Assembly: GCA_024663395.1 (NCBI GenBank)
Contig: JANFAH010000104.1
Span: 62,001 to 126,000, forward strand
Source of the DNA: Pisolithus tinctorius
Lineage: Eukaryota > Basidiomycota > Agaricomycetes > Boletales > Pisolithaceae
DNA length: 64,000 nt
Direction of reading: 5' to 3'
Part shown: positions 1 through 11,322 of the stretch, piece by piece
How the letters are laid out: the number at the start of each line of letters is the position of its first letter
Numbering within the stretch: position 1 is the first letter of the stretch
Translations under genes and position numbers: made by a program
The notes under the pieces: model-generated
Database searches by the model: none
What the model saw: only the letters and a program-made list of their open reading frames with translations
Told to the model about the DNA's origin: nothing

Positions 1-2128
1 CTCGTCGTTGATGCCCGTTGTTGTCGAACAAATGGTCGGCTTACCCTTTTGCGCGACGTTTCGTTCGTGCTAATTCCGTGAGGTCAACAGGGTGATGTTT
101 TCCCCGAACTCAAGCGGAAACAAGATGAGATCAAGGAAATCCTAGACGAGGAAGAAGAATCATTTTCTCGAACGCTTGACCGAGGCGAGAAGCTCTTTGA
201 TCAATATGCCTCCAAAGCGAAGGAGGTGGGGTCGAATGAACTCGGCGGCGCTGACGTGTGGCGATTATATGATACCTTCGGATTCCCAGTTGATTTGACG
301 CGACTGATGGCGGAAGAGCTCGGCATGACAGTTAACGAAATGGAATTTGAGGCGGCGCAGGAACGGTCTAAGCTTGCTAGCAAAGGAACATTTAAGAAAG
401 ACAAATCAGAGGCACTCAAGCTTGACGTCCATGACTTGGCAGCGCTCGAGAAGAACATTACGATCCCAAAGACGGACGACTCGGCAAAGTTTGGTGAATG
501 CCTTCATAATCATTTGGCTTAGGCGGACTCTGACACGTTCTCAAGGTATCGGCAACATCAGCGCTCAGGTCAAGGGCATCTTCTATAACCGCCAGTTCCT
601 TTCGTCAACGTCAAGTATACCTGAGGGTGCCAACTTGGGCATTTTGCTGGACCGCACGAGCTTTTATGCCGAAGCGGGCGGTCAAGAGTACGACACGGGA
701 AACATCGTTATCGACGATGTTTGTGACTTCGAGGTCACTAATGTTCAGGCATACAGCGGATATGTTCTTCACACTGGTTACCTCAAGTATGGCCAACTGA
801 AAGTTGGTGATGAGGTCATTTCATCCTACGATGAGCTTCGGAGATGGCCATTGAGGAGCAACCACACTGCGACACACGTCCTCAATTTCTGTCTCCGCGA
901 AGTCTTGGGCGACCACATCGATCAGAGGGGATCACTTGTTGCACCAACGAAGCTCCGCTTTGATTTCTCACACAAGGCGCAAATTTCGTTACCTGAGCTA
1001 GCTAAGGTTGAATCAATGAGCATTGACTGGATCACACGCAACGTCAAAGTTTATAGTAAAGACGTGGATCTGAAAACGGCTTACAAGATTCCGGGTGTAC
1101 GTGCGGTGTTTGGCGAAGCGTATCCAGACCCTGTGCGCGTCGTCGTGCTTGGGTATGATGTCGACGAAATCGCAAACGATACCGAGAATCCCATGTGGCG
1201 AAACACGAGCATCGAGTTCTGCGGTGGTACCCACGTCGCTAAGACAGGAGATATCAAGGATTTTGTTATCACGGAGGAGTCAGGTATTGCCAAGGGCATT
1301 CGGAGAATAACCGCAGTCACGGGACAGGAAGCCCACGAAGCTGCACGTGTTGCAGACGAGCTCAAGGCGCGGCTAGACGCACTGGAGTCGGTCTCCGGTA
1401 AGGAAAAGGATGCAGGACTGAAGACGCTCAGTGTGGTGAGTATGAATGTTTTAGAAATGTGCCTTACTCGGTCGTAACTGCCATTTCAGGAACTTGGCCA
1501 AGCAGACATTTCTGTCTTGCGGAAGGCTGAGCTCAAGGATCGCCTTGCCGCAGTTCGGAAGGCATTCGATAAACAAATCAAGGAAAAGGAAGCTGCAGCT
1601 AATAAAGCGGTACGCCTAACTTCCATGACTTAGGGCATTTGTCTCTAAAACCTACCTACAGGCATTAGATGCGCTCGTAGCCCACTTCCAGGAGAAGCCG
1701 GACTCCGAGGGATATTTTGCGATCTTGGAGGTGAATGGAAATGCGAAGGTGAATACGAACTTGCTAGTCCATTTACCAGTTACTGAGTACGTCATCTAGA
1801 TCCTGCAAAATGTTATTGCACAGGGCAAGAAACTCGGCAAGGCCGTGTACGTTTTTAGCGCTGATATCGAGGGGGGCAAAGTTGCACATGCCAACTACCT
1901 TCCCGAAATTGTTCGATCACAAGGCTTTGACGCCAAGATATGGGCCTCGAAGGTGACTGAGATTCTGGGCGGAAAGGTGCGTAAATTCGTCAGTGCCTAT
2001 ATCCAGGGATTCATTTCCGACGCAGGCTGGAGGCAAAGAGGAGGGCTCTCAGGGCATCGGTGTCCATGTAGACAAAAGTCGAGGAGGCATTGAGTGTCGC
2101 AGAAGCTGCGTACTTGAACAGGAAGTAA
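1..2128 (+). CDS. ALA1: alanyl-tRNA synthetase, C-terminal part (5' end outside window)
   Basis: Charges tRNA-Ala with alanine for cytosolic and probably mitochondrial translation. The visible part covers the end of the catalytic/tRNA-recognition region ([15 protein letters not shown]), the editing domain (GGQEYDTG, then [10 protein letters not shown] and [11 protein letters not shown], which hold the zinc-binding HxxxH and CxxxH motifs) and the C-terminal domain (ending near GGKAGGK...GVHVDK). Exons read as 1-34, 91-493, 546-1435, 1490-1609, 1662-1748, 1800-1976 and 2026-2128, with introns of 49-56 nt. The first intron starts with a weak donor (GTCGGC). The last exon needs a one-base correction in the AAAA run at 2074-2077 to continue through [16 protein letters not shown] to the TAA at 2126-2128; as given, the frame runs on to 2292. 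The next gene starts on the same strand about 240 bases further on. Confidence 0.95.
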
Positions 2129-2366
2129 TAACACAAGACAATACCAGATATTCTTTTCATAGTAGACACCGCATAATCACAGCAAACATCGTTACGTGCA
2201 GTACGCAATCGCGCCAACGACCAGCCTTATCAATGATGACCTTTGGGCGCCGGGAAGATAATCTGACTCGATCCTTGACTGGCCTGACTTGATGATGACT
2301 GACACCGATTTGCGTTTGTCTAATAAAGCTGTACTGGTCAGAGGATGCAGGTACGGACTAAGTACC

Positions 2367-3150
2367 ATGACCCACAGTCAGCTATACCCTCTTGAGGTTA
2401 ACCCTGCAACGGCGGAACCGTTTCTCCGTCTTCCCCAGCCCAATGAAAACATCATTATTACCCCTCCACGTCTCTCCGACGCGCAATGTTTCCCGCCGAT
2501 TCTGAATGATCCGCAGTGTCGGGCAGTGGCTGGAGGGGCCGCCTATCCCATACACGGATGAACATGCAGCGGAATGGATTGAAATCATCACCCAACAAAG
2601 TAAAGCTATCCTAGATGAACTGACAGCGGAGGATACGTCGAGACCAGGAGGTTATCTAAAACTCGTCGGCGGGTGTCCAGTTCGACACATCCGAGAGGTC
2701 TTACCGGACGGAACGGATGTGTACCTCGGAGATATCGATATCGGGAGAGCACCGTTCGAAGAAATACTAGATCCGGAGGAGAGAAGGAAACAAGTTGAGA
2801 TTAATGAAAGCAAGCCGCTCGGAGATCCCAGCATTGTTTGGACGTTCGGAGGCGAGTCCATTTATGTGCCAAGCAACTGGTCACCGACTGGTTTCCCAGA
2901 TTACATTGCCCCGTCGCACCATGGCCGTGGGATCATGTCGGCGGCCATGAGGCTTGTCCTACACTCGTGGGCGATTCCGAGGATGGGAGTGCGACATATG
3001 TCGGGGTATACCTTTGTGGGAAACGCGGGGAGCGCGCGGGTGTTCGAGAAGAGCGGATTCATGTTGAAGGGCGTTCTGGACAACGGAAAGACGGTCAGGG
3101 GAGAACGCAAGCGGTTAAATTATCTTGAATGGAAATGCGAACAGCAGTGA
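2367..3150 (+). CDS. GNAT-family N-acetyltransferase (RimJ/RimL-like), frame broken near its start
   Basis: Predicted acetyl-CoA-dependent N-acetyltransferase of the fungal GNAT group; the substrate is unknown. The protein opens with the usual fungal signature (NPATAEPFLRLP, then NIIITPPRLSDA and ILNDP) from the ATG at 2367, and goes on with WLEGPPIPYTDEHAAEW, the beta4/acetyl-CoA-binding stretch (APSHHGRGIMSAAMRLVL) and the NAGSARVFEKSGF motif typical of this fold, ending at the TGA at 3148-3150. The first about 48 residues lie in a different frame from the rest; the change falls within 2509-2520, where no GT...AG intron of workable size exists. A single missing base restores N-D-P-x-x-V-G-Q-W. 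An alternative start at the ATG at 2506 would give a shortened protein without its first strands. About 260 codons when joined. Confidence 0.85.
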
Positions 3151-3304
3151 GGCTGAGCACTGCGGCGTAGGTGACCTGCTGGCACTGTTACATATTGGTC
3201 GGTACAGCCACTCCCCTTGTTCGACCAGCAAATTGTGATTTTTGGGGCTCATCAGCCTCGTTTCTGGTACATTCCCTCTCTTGTTTTTCTCCTTTTTGTC
3301 GCTG

Positions 3305-3310
3305 TATAAA
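3305..3310 (+). promoter_or_regulatory. TATA-like box upstream of the SUR7/PalI gene
   Basis: TATAAA lies about 40-50 bases before the two possible start codons (ATG 3347 and ATG 3356). Position fits a core promoter element; function is inferred. Confidence 0.35.
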
Positions 3311-3346
3311 ACGTTGCCGAAGTAGTGTGCATCTTCCTCAAAGAAG

Positions 3347-5106
3347 ATGGGGTGCATGAGACCCGCAACGCCCGGTTTCATCGTAACTTCTGTGGCGGCA
3401 ATCCTGCTCGCAGTGGTATCATTCTCGGTCCCACTTATCAAGTCTGTTTACTTCCTCAAGGCATCATTAACCGTCGAGAACATCGATGGCACAATCACAT
3501 TCGGAACGCTGGGCTATTGTATGACAATATCTGGTTCAACCTCGTGCTCGAGCGCCAGCGTCGGCTACGAACTGGGTGAGCTTTCAGGACGTTCTCTGGT
3601 CGCGCATGCCGACTCTCATCCCGTGCATCCAAGATATCAACGCACTCGTAGGAGATAACTCAAGCCTACAAATTCCAACCGTCGTCGTCAAATGGCTCAC
3701 CTACGCTCTGGTCCTCCACATCGTTGCATTTGGATTGGCAGGCGTGGCAGCTCTGTTCGGTCTGCTCGCCCATGTACGCGAAATGGCAATGAGCTGCTTC
3801 AGTAGCTGCATCTCTGGCTTCGGCGCTACCGTCGCACTCATCGCTTTTATCTTCGACATTGCCATCTTCTTCGTAGCGAAGTCACAAATGAATTCCGTCT
3901 CCGGAGGCTCTGCTTCCATTGGAAATGCTGTATGGCTTACTTTGGTGGCCGCACTCCTTCTCTTCTTCAGCGGATGCTTCTATGGAATAGGAAGATGCTG
4001 TATCCGAAGACGAGGGAAGGACATGTGGGGCGGACAACCAAACGACGATGCGAACGGCTTCGGAAACCGCGAACATGTACGGCTCGATGCCGTCAAGGCA
4101 GAGGCGGACCGTAAAGCACGCCTAGCACAGGGCGAAACGGGCCTACCCGCCTTCCAAGAGTTCGAGCAGTCTCAACCACTGAAGGCAAAAATGGATGGGG
4201 ACGAGATCTACTTGGACGATGGACCCCAATACCGAGACAGCTACAGTCCCCGGGGCTCCCAAAGTGGGTACCCGGGGAGCGGCTATGTTCCAGCCCCTGT
4301 CGGCACTCGCGCTGTTGACGGATTTAATAACTGTGCCATCCTATCCTCCCCAGCCTCGACGACGAGGCAGTACGCAAACTCAGCTTACTGCATCCAGCTA
4401 TCCTTCATCATATGCGCCGTCGTCACACACGTACGCTCCTACAATCCCCCCGTCGATCGTTCCTGCACCCGCCCCGTCTCTTGCCCCGTTGCATGAACCT
4501 TCACCGACAAACTACTACAACCAGGACCCATATGGCATCCAACCACATCGACACGTTACAGGAGGCAGTGCTTGTCAGTAATTCAATCGTTTTCAAAGGT
4601 CCCGGATCATGACTCTCTTTACAGATGCCCCCGCAGACAACTCATATTACAATCCGTACGACACACGAGCGCAGTCTCAATACGCAGAACCTTCACAAAA
4701 CGTGAACACTTACAATCCCGGGTATGCTGCCAGAACTGTCTCCCAATCACCCCCATCACGCGCTCCCTACGACCCTTATACACCTGTCGGCGGCCATCAG
4801 CCTGAACATAGCTACGCTCTTGGTGGGGGTGCGTACGGCACCAATGCTGTGCCATCAGCACAGACGAACGACCCCTACGGACTCTATCAAAGTTCGTCAT
4901 ACACAGTACCCCAACCAACTGCCTCACCACCTACCGTTGACACCAACATCCCGCGAGCACCATCGACGACCGCAAGCCCTGTAAGAGGCCCGAGGGACCC
5001 AAGGACGAGTATTGTATTGTCCCCTCCTTCAACCCATAACGATAATCCACCAGATTATGAAGCTGGTCTTTCAGGCATGGCTGGACAATGGGGGAGAAAA
5101 GGCTAA
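3347..5106 (+). CDS. SUR7/PalI (Rim9)-family four-span membrane protein with long Tyr/Pro/Ser tail
   Basis: Plasma-membrane protein of the SUR7/PalI family, which includes eisosome-associated Sur7 and the Rim9/PalI component of the ambient-pH pathway. An N-terminal span (FIVTSVAAILLAVVSFSVPL) is followed by an extracellular loop with a cysteine pair, then spans around LTYALVLHIVAFGLAGVAAL, FGATVALIAFIFDIAIFFVA and VWLTLVAALLLFFSGCF, then CCIRRRGKD. The tail of about 300 residues is rich in Tyr, Pro, Ser and Gln (repeated N/Q-DPYG and YY-NPYD motifs) and is predicted cytoplasmic. Introns at 3576-3633, 4299-4353 (weak donor GTCGGC) and 4574-4624 join the frames without any error. Start may be ATG 3347 or ATG 3356; the second gives MRPATPGFIV, closer to family members. 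Stop TAA at 5104-5106. Which of the two subfamilies it serves cannot be told from sequence alone. Confidence 0.85.
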
Positions 5107-5593
5107 TAAAACAATTACACGACAATTTCCTATCCTGCTCTATGTCTTATATGGCCTCTACGGACTGCCCAGATGATGACTCGTGTACGACTCTGAGGAT
5201 ACCCTAACGCGTTTTCCTTTCTTGTGTATCGTATTCCAAGTGCTCATCGTCATACTTATGTTCCATCTGCGTTATATTTGCTACCAGCTCTTCGGCTACG
5301 TCGGAACTATCGAACCAGCGGCATCCAAGATTGCCGGAGTTCCCCGAGCCCCACAAGCTCACAATAGCATGATCAACTTTCATTGGAAGCGTAAGGCATT
5401 CTTCCATGACTGAACAGGGTAACTTGCACACAGAAAGAAGTGGCAGAAATGTAGGTATTGCCGGTAGCTGCAGGGCATAGAAACTGCCAGAAGTTCCAGA
5501 AGATAGCGTTCGCTCCAGCTTCACAGCACCGTGGGGGTCATGACACCACGGTGTGAAAGACACATGTGCTGGACGTCACAGCTCATCCCTTGG
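5107..5593. other. convergent intergenic region
   Basis: Lies between the 3' ends of the SUR7/PalI gene (plus) and the agmatinase gene (minus). AATAAA occurs just after the plus-strand stop (about 5105) and could serve as a poly(A) signal. An open frame of 120 codons on the minus strand has no recognisable protein content. I see no gene here. Confidence 0.5.
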
Positions 5594-7170
5594 CTACATT
5601 TCGGAACGGCTGGGTTGGGCTGGCGGCATTTGGAAGACTAGTAAGGACAACAAGTCATGGACAATGTCCGCTGCTGTAGTTCCTGTTACCTCGGCTGCGA
5701 CTTTCATCAGCCTACACCTACACTCATTCAGCACAAAGGAGACACACCATGATCGTATGCTGGAGCAACTTCAACGACATCAGCGCCACTGAGAACATGG
5801 ATGAATTCCGATGCATGGAATGATCTGCCGAAGGCTTACACGAAGTTCAGCCCCACTAATCCTCGTATGATTCTCTTTAGTTCTCTGCTGGTCCATCCAC
5901 CAGCTTCAGGGGTGCCAGCTACAACGTTCTGGCGTTCAAAGGACAAGATACCCGTCAAGGAAAAGACTCACTACCAGGTGCAAGGCCAGGATCTCAAGCG
6001 GGGCTCAGCGCCTTCTGCGCCCAAGAGAAATTCTACTTACCGATAACATCAATGTCCAGACTGACCAAGTAGAACCAAATCAGTCCACTTATCACCCAAC
6101 TGAAAGCGTCTCACCTTAGGTACACGGGGCTATCTCCAACTCTCTCTCTAATACGCCTGATGATCGCGGGGACGCCATGGATGTCGATGTCATCACTTGT
6201 AATGAAATGGAAGCCAACGGACTCGTCATTCTCAACGTCGTCCAAACCCTTCCAATGCATACTCAGCCTGGTACTTGCACGCTTTCGCATAACTCACGGT
6301 CAGCTTGCACCTGATACCAGCGTGGATGCTGTTGTTGGAGATAAGGCCTTCTTGGCTAGCGATGTAGAAGAACGTTCCGTGAGTGATACGGGATTGTTCT
6401 GTAACAGCTCCAGGATATCCGGACCAAGTATCCAAATGCGCGTCGAAATGTATCACAGCAATGGGACCATATATCTTGTAAAGTGCGCGCAGTATGGGAA
6501 GTACGATGGTGTGATCGCCGCCCATGCTAGGAAGTCACCTACATATGCAGCATCTGTGCACTTCAACGTGAAGGCGTACAACATCATACCTAATAATTCT
6601 TGGATGCTCGCGACCATCCTTTGCAAGAACAGCACCATGCTTCCATGCAGAAAGGGCCTTTGACGAAATCGAACGTGCCAAAAGGGTTGAGTACGCGACT
6701 TCCATTTGGTCTATTGCAAGGGCATTGTCAAACGGTGAGACGGGGACCTGGAAAGCCAGTGAGGTTCAGAGCACTTTCATACTTCTACAGTGACACACAT
6801 CCCCGCAATCAATGATCTTAGAGCCTTGTTCGTAAGGGTTGTAACCCCATGCAAGGCTGTAGGCACGGATTTCTCCTTGCCGCCTGCTCCCTGAACGAAT
6901 TGCATATGGTCCAAAGCGAGCACCTGGACGGTACGAGGTTCCAGTATCAAATGGTATCCCAAGGATCGCAATGTCAAAATCGATCGACTCGTCCTCCAAA
7001 CATCGTGCATAGGCAAGATGCGAAAAGGTCAATGGCCCGGAGAATGGCTGATCGACTTGCTTTCCGTACTTTGATAGCCACGTTTCTTGACTGTCTCCAA
7101 AGTTATGTTGGCTGTGCCCCAGGACGCCATGGGTGACAAGGAGCAGAAATGCCGATGCTGCTGCCTTCAT
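5594..7170 (-). CDS. agmatinase/ureohydrolase-family protein with signal peptide
   Basis: Arginase/agmatinase superfamily enzyme, predicted to hydrolyse a guanidino substrate (agmatine to putrescine and urea is the usual call) using two Mn ions. The start (ATG at 7168-7170) opens a hydrophobic leader (MKAAASAFLLLVTHGVLG), so the enzyme is predicted to enter the secretory pathway, as in a fungal subgroup of agmatinases. Following exons give GIPFDTGTSYRPGARFGP, then the metal-binding motifs GGDHT, DAHLDTW, and SLDIDVIDP followed by GTPEAGGWTSRE, then VVEVAPAYDHAEVTGTTAAD. All ligand residues (His in GGDH, DxHxD, DxD) are present. I can join at least seven short introns (about 49-65 nt) in phase; the last coding exon ends with the stop at 5594-5596. 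No frame error seen. About 380 residues, slightly longer than bacterial agmatinases because of the leader. Confidence 0.88.
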
Positions 7171-7344
7171 AGGTGTGCTTTGGAAGTACCACTACAGCCT
7201 GCCTGTGGGGCTTATCTCGAGGCCACAGGCAAAAATTGTAGATAAGCTCCATGTGAAAGGGCTCTAAAAGTACATGAACGACCCCACGTGTTGACAGGTA
7301 GTACGAGCGAAGTCACTGAAGGGTCCACTGCGACGTAAATTACA

Positions 7345-8333
7345 TTACACCCGACGTTGAGCAGGAGTAGTTCGCAGTGTTAGGATTTCCCACTGCCTCC
7401 GTTTCCTGGCATTGATTCCGTCAGGCTGAGGGTCTCCGGGATCAATGGTAAGAACGCGAAGTCTTCTCATGAGTTCCGGAGAGTCATCTGCCTCACCCTC
7501 TTCTCCTCTCTCTTGCTCCAAGACTTCATCCTCAGTCAAATCGATTCCCTCGTGGAACACATCCTCTGGAGTCGCCTTGGGGCTCGTGCTTTTGCCTCCG
7601 GAAAAGAAAGATAACGGTGCTGCTACAGCACTCGATATAAAGTCAGAAGCATTGTCGGCGAGTGAACGTGGTTTCGGCATCGGGATCGCGGAAAGGATGT
7701 ATGTCTTCCTCCTCCAGGCGCTCGACGTGCCATCGCGTGGTTGAGGATACGCTGGATTCTGTGCGAATGTCACCGAAATCTCTCTTGTCTTCGGATTATA
7801 AGAAAATTGCGGAATTGGGTGAGAGTATGCGTTTGGATATGGCTTGGAAATGGGTCTCCTATGTCTCAGGACGAGCCGTTCAACCCCTTAGACACCAATA
7901 AACGCATGAGCGCGCCAGCTGCATGATGGCCGATAGCTTACCTTCGACATCAATAGCATGACCTGAAGCTCTCGAGCACAGTGCACCCGAAGTATCGATA
8001 AAGAATACCTATAGGTCCGTCCCGCGAGTATGTATATGTAAGACTGGGGAGTAAGCGACCGTCACGAGAGGTGCAACAAACCTGATTGTTCGCATCTGGG
8101 TTCCTCAAACCTACCAACAGCGTGTGGGTCGCGTCATGCTATAACGAATTCAAACTGCTTATACGCTCACTTTCGATGAGGGAGTGCTCTTTCTCTGGCC
8201 AAAGGATGACCTCTGTCCCATCTTCGACTGCATCTGCACTGACATCCCAAAGACGACCAGTCGCAAGAGATCGGATCACAAAGTATCCTGGCGGAAATCC
8301 GAACAATTGTGCGTTCGCGTTGTCCGTGGTCAT
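7345..8333 (-). CDS. ricin-B-like (beta-trefoil) lectin-domain protein with C-terminal extension
   Basis: The first exon reads GFPPGYFVIRSLATGRLWDV followed by DGTEVILWPEK, the repeat pattern of fungal ricin-B/CBM13 beta-trefoil proteins. Further repeats follow in short exons (SLRNPDANNQVFFIDTSGAL, then SGHAIDVEG). The remaining about 170 residues are unlike a trefoil: RLVLRHRRPISKPYPNAYSH, an acidic stretch (DEVLEQERGEEGEADDSPE) and a basic end (NARKRRQWE). The start is taken as the ATG at 8331-8333, because the longer reading frame begins with a non-ATG codon. Introns of 50-70 nt join in phase. No signal peptide is seen, so it may be cytosolic. Sugar binding is a family property and not shown by individual residues here. 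It lies head-to-tail with the DCAF11-like gene, about 205 bases from that gene's stop codon. Confidence 0.72.
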
Positions 8334-8538
8334 CTCGGTGGTGAATTTCAAGAGTTTGCAGCAGTAAAGCTGTCACACTGGATGAACTTGGCGGACGGTT
8401 TCCGTGTTCCGATAGGGAGGACACTTGCACGATTACAGCAAGGGAGATACAGCAACTCGAACCGAAGGGCGGTGCAGGGCAGTACAAAAGGTGGGCTAAG
8501 TTGATACAAACGCGTATATCTGCTACGCCTCATCTACA

Positions 8539-11034
8539 TCAGGGGTCTCCCCATTCTGGTACCCGCGAAGTGTTTTCCTCAGCTCGCTGTTTCTCCACCC
8601 AATCTTCTAATGAGTACGACATCTTGGAGAGACCTTTCCACTCGTGACGAGCGACGATGCTTCCTCCAGCTCGTGAGCCTTCCCATCCGACGCTCATCAT
8701 GGCGGGCTCCTAATGGACACGTAAGCTCAGACCAGACTGATGTCAGAACATATGGCACTACCGTCGAACTCCAGCTGACATCACGAACGCAGACAACTGT
8801 ATGAGATCGCGGTAGCGGTTGCAATTCAGGCCCGGAAGGGTGGTAAGACATAGGTAAGGTTTCAGAGCGATCAAGGACTTTTACGATGCGACCATCCAGC
8901 GACCATATCTACATATGTCACTCACATCAGTTTGCCCTCTGCGTCGTGACCCTGGTAATACTCACGTGGATCCTCCCATCAGCAGAACCCGAGTAAATGT
9001 ATTTACTTCCGGTGGTCTCAGCGGGACTGAAGTTGCAGCGAATGAGTGTGCGCAAAACAGCATGACCTCGATAGGTCATCACACTGCAATCATTAGGGTG
9101 TGCATTTCTTCTCGGTTTCGGGTAGTCCCCATATCTGGGCGATGATCAGTTGCAAACGCAAAAAGTAGGCGTGGCTACATTACCGATAATCATACCCAGG
9201 AGCTCCATAACGTCTATGTGGAAGCCTGTCGAACTCGGCGCTGCTCCTCATCCTTCGCAAATCCCACAGGCGAAGCGCCTGATCCTTGCCATTTGATATG
9301 ACATACCTACCATCCCCTTTAGCCGATACGTTGGTTATACCTTCGGTGTGTCCCACCAAGACACCTGACGGATTCTGTGACATCCCCAAAGAACGTCTAT
9401 CCCTGTTATGGACGACCTAAGAATGACTGAATTTAGTCCCGTTTGCAACTCACCAGACTTTCAAGAATGTGTCGTCCGACGCACTAACGAGTACGTTCCC
9501 CGAGACACTGTCTGCCCAGCAGCAACTGTTGACGTCGTCATCATGCGCGTGGATCTCAACGGTTTTCCTGTCCGCAGGAAGATTATACACTACAGGCGGT
9601 CAAGAACCATCCGAGAATCTGTCAAAAGGTTCCTACCCACCGAAAATGTGGCCAGAGCCACCAGCAATTACTTCGTTCCCGTCAGCAGAGAATCTGCAAC
9701 TCCAGATTCCAAAACCGCCTCTGTCAGACCGGCGGTTTTGATCAGAAAACCGTATAGGTGTTTGGGCAGTCGAAGAATCCAAGGTGCTGGCCATATATAC
9801 TGTGGGTGTCTACAACGATGGTGAGTACGATGACGAATCGAGGCTAATATCTGGTTTACTATTGACGAGTAAATTATCCTACAAGGATAGGCGGCTGAGT
9901 TGGATCCGGAGGTCTTGTGTGGATAAGCTAACTTACCTTTCGTTGTCTGGACTTAGGTGAGAGTCGGTGATCGTCCAGGAACCTTGCCTGCCTTCAATAA
10001 TTTTAAGAACCTTCAGGGTTGTCTCATGGTCTCGATCGTTAGTGTCCCAGTCTGATGTAATAGGTCGCCTGGCACTTCGGCGTTGCCTAATGTATTTCGA
10101 CGGTGGTGCTGTCATGTCATAGACGTGAAGGCGGAAATCTAGAAAACACGAAGTTGACACTCCATCCTTCATGGGACCTTATTCTGCACCAACCTTGACT
10201 GCATGTATAGTAGAACGAGGAATCTGAAGAAGAGATAAGGAGGAGCGAAGTGATTCTTTGTAGCGATGAGTACCTTTGGAGAATTGGCCTGCATAAAGGT
10301 TTGCTCCGTGAGAGGCGACAGCAGTTCCATTACTGTTTGGTATCAGATCCTGTCAGGAAACAATCTGTACGCAAAACTCGTGCACAGAAATACGAAGTAC
10401 TTACACCCGCCAGCTCCTCCCTTGTAGGTCCAATTTGCCTCGAAGACCTATCGAGAAAGACGCGTGATATGTTCATGATGCGCTTCTTCGTAACTCGGCC
10501 AAATTCACCCCCTCTCAATAGTTCTAAGCCCTCTCGTTGAGGCTCTTTATGTGGAGGAAACCACTGCTCATGCCGAGGAACTGAACCATAGCGCCTTGCA
10601 ATGAAGAAATCATCATCGTAATAGTCGTCGTCGTCATCCATCCCTTCTTCTTCTTCTTCGTCAAAATCGAACACTGCAGATGCAGTTCCGCCACTGCTAC
10701 CCGATCGCAGAAGGTCGCCAAAGGAAAGTATTCCGGGTTCCAGTTGTCCGTCGTCAGCATCGCTTGTCTGTGTAACTGGCCTCGAAGAATCACCGTGCTG
10801 CAGTTCAAAAAGGGCTGGACGATCTGTTGAGAACGAAAGGGATATGTAGTAGGGCCACTTACAGTGCAGCAGCTGCGATATAGTGGTAGCGCTGCCGGGA
10901 GCGGTCGACATATCATCGTTGTTGATTTCCAGCTCGAGGTCGTGATCCTCACCGTCGAGATAAGCATCTGGACCCTCAAAGCCTTCGTCATCGTCGTCGT
11001 CTGAAGGCCTGTCTAAGTAGTACTGGGGTTCCAT
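8539..11034 (-). CDS. DCAF11 (WDR23)-like WD40 protein
   Basis: Predicted substrate receptor of CUL4-DDB1 ubiquitin ligase, by similarity of the WD40 part to animal DCAF11 and plant LEC14B. From the ATG at 11034 there is an acidic N-terminus (runs of Asp/Glu), then an about 60-residue linker, then WD40 blades: DFRLHVYDMTAPPSKY, IHAHDDDVNSCCWAD, SASDDTFLKVW, VLVGHTEGITNVSAKGDGRY followed by ISNGKDQALRLWDLRRM, TYRGHAVLRTLIRCNFSPAE, and YSGSADGRIHIWSLDGRIVK. The last exon gives MMSVGWEGSRAGGSIVARHE and ends in VPEWGDP at the stop 8539-8541. The LWDLRR sequence carries the WDxR motif that contacts DDB1 in this class. Many short introns, all joinable in phase. Confidence 0.85.
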
Positions 11035-11322
11035 GGTGTGCGCTGAGAGGCGGCACGGACTCAGGGGACTTGATATATAATCTTAGCCTACAGACCAACC
11101 CCCTGTGGGAGGGTGACACGCTTGTTGTCATCGTCATGAGTCATTTTTGAAGTCTACCTGCTACCCGAGATCTCACAGTATCAGCATTGGAATATACTGT
11201 ACATACAGATAGCAGTGCTTGGGGGACATCCTGAGTACTTTTGGTTGTGTAGTGTCCACGACAGACAGGCTTTCCAACTCCGACGGAGGTCCTCCTCGCC
11301 ATTAGGCTCGACTGGCAGAACG

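Noticed and set aside
5204..5563. 120-codon open frame on the minus strand just below the agmatinase stop
   Set aside because: The agmatinase reading ends cleanly at 5594-5596 and this frame is not joined to it by splice sites; no family features.
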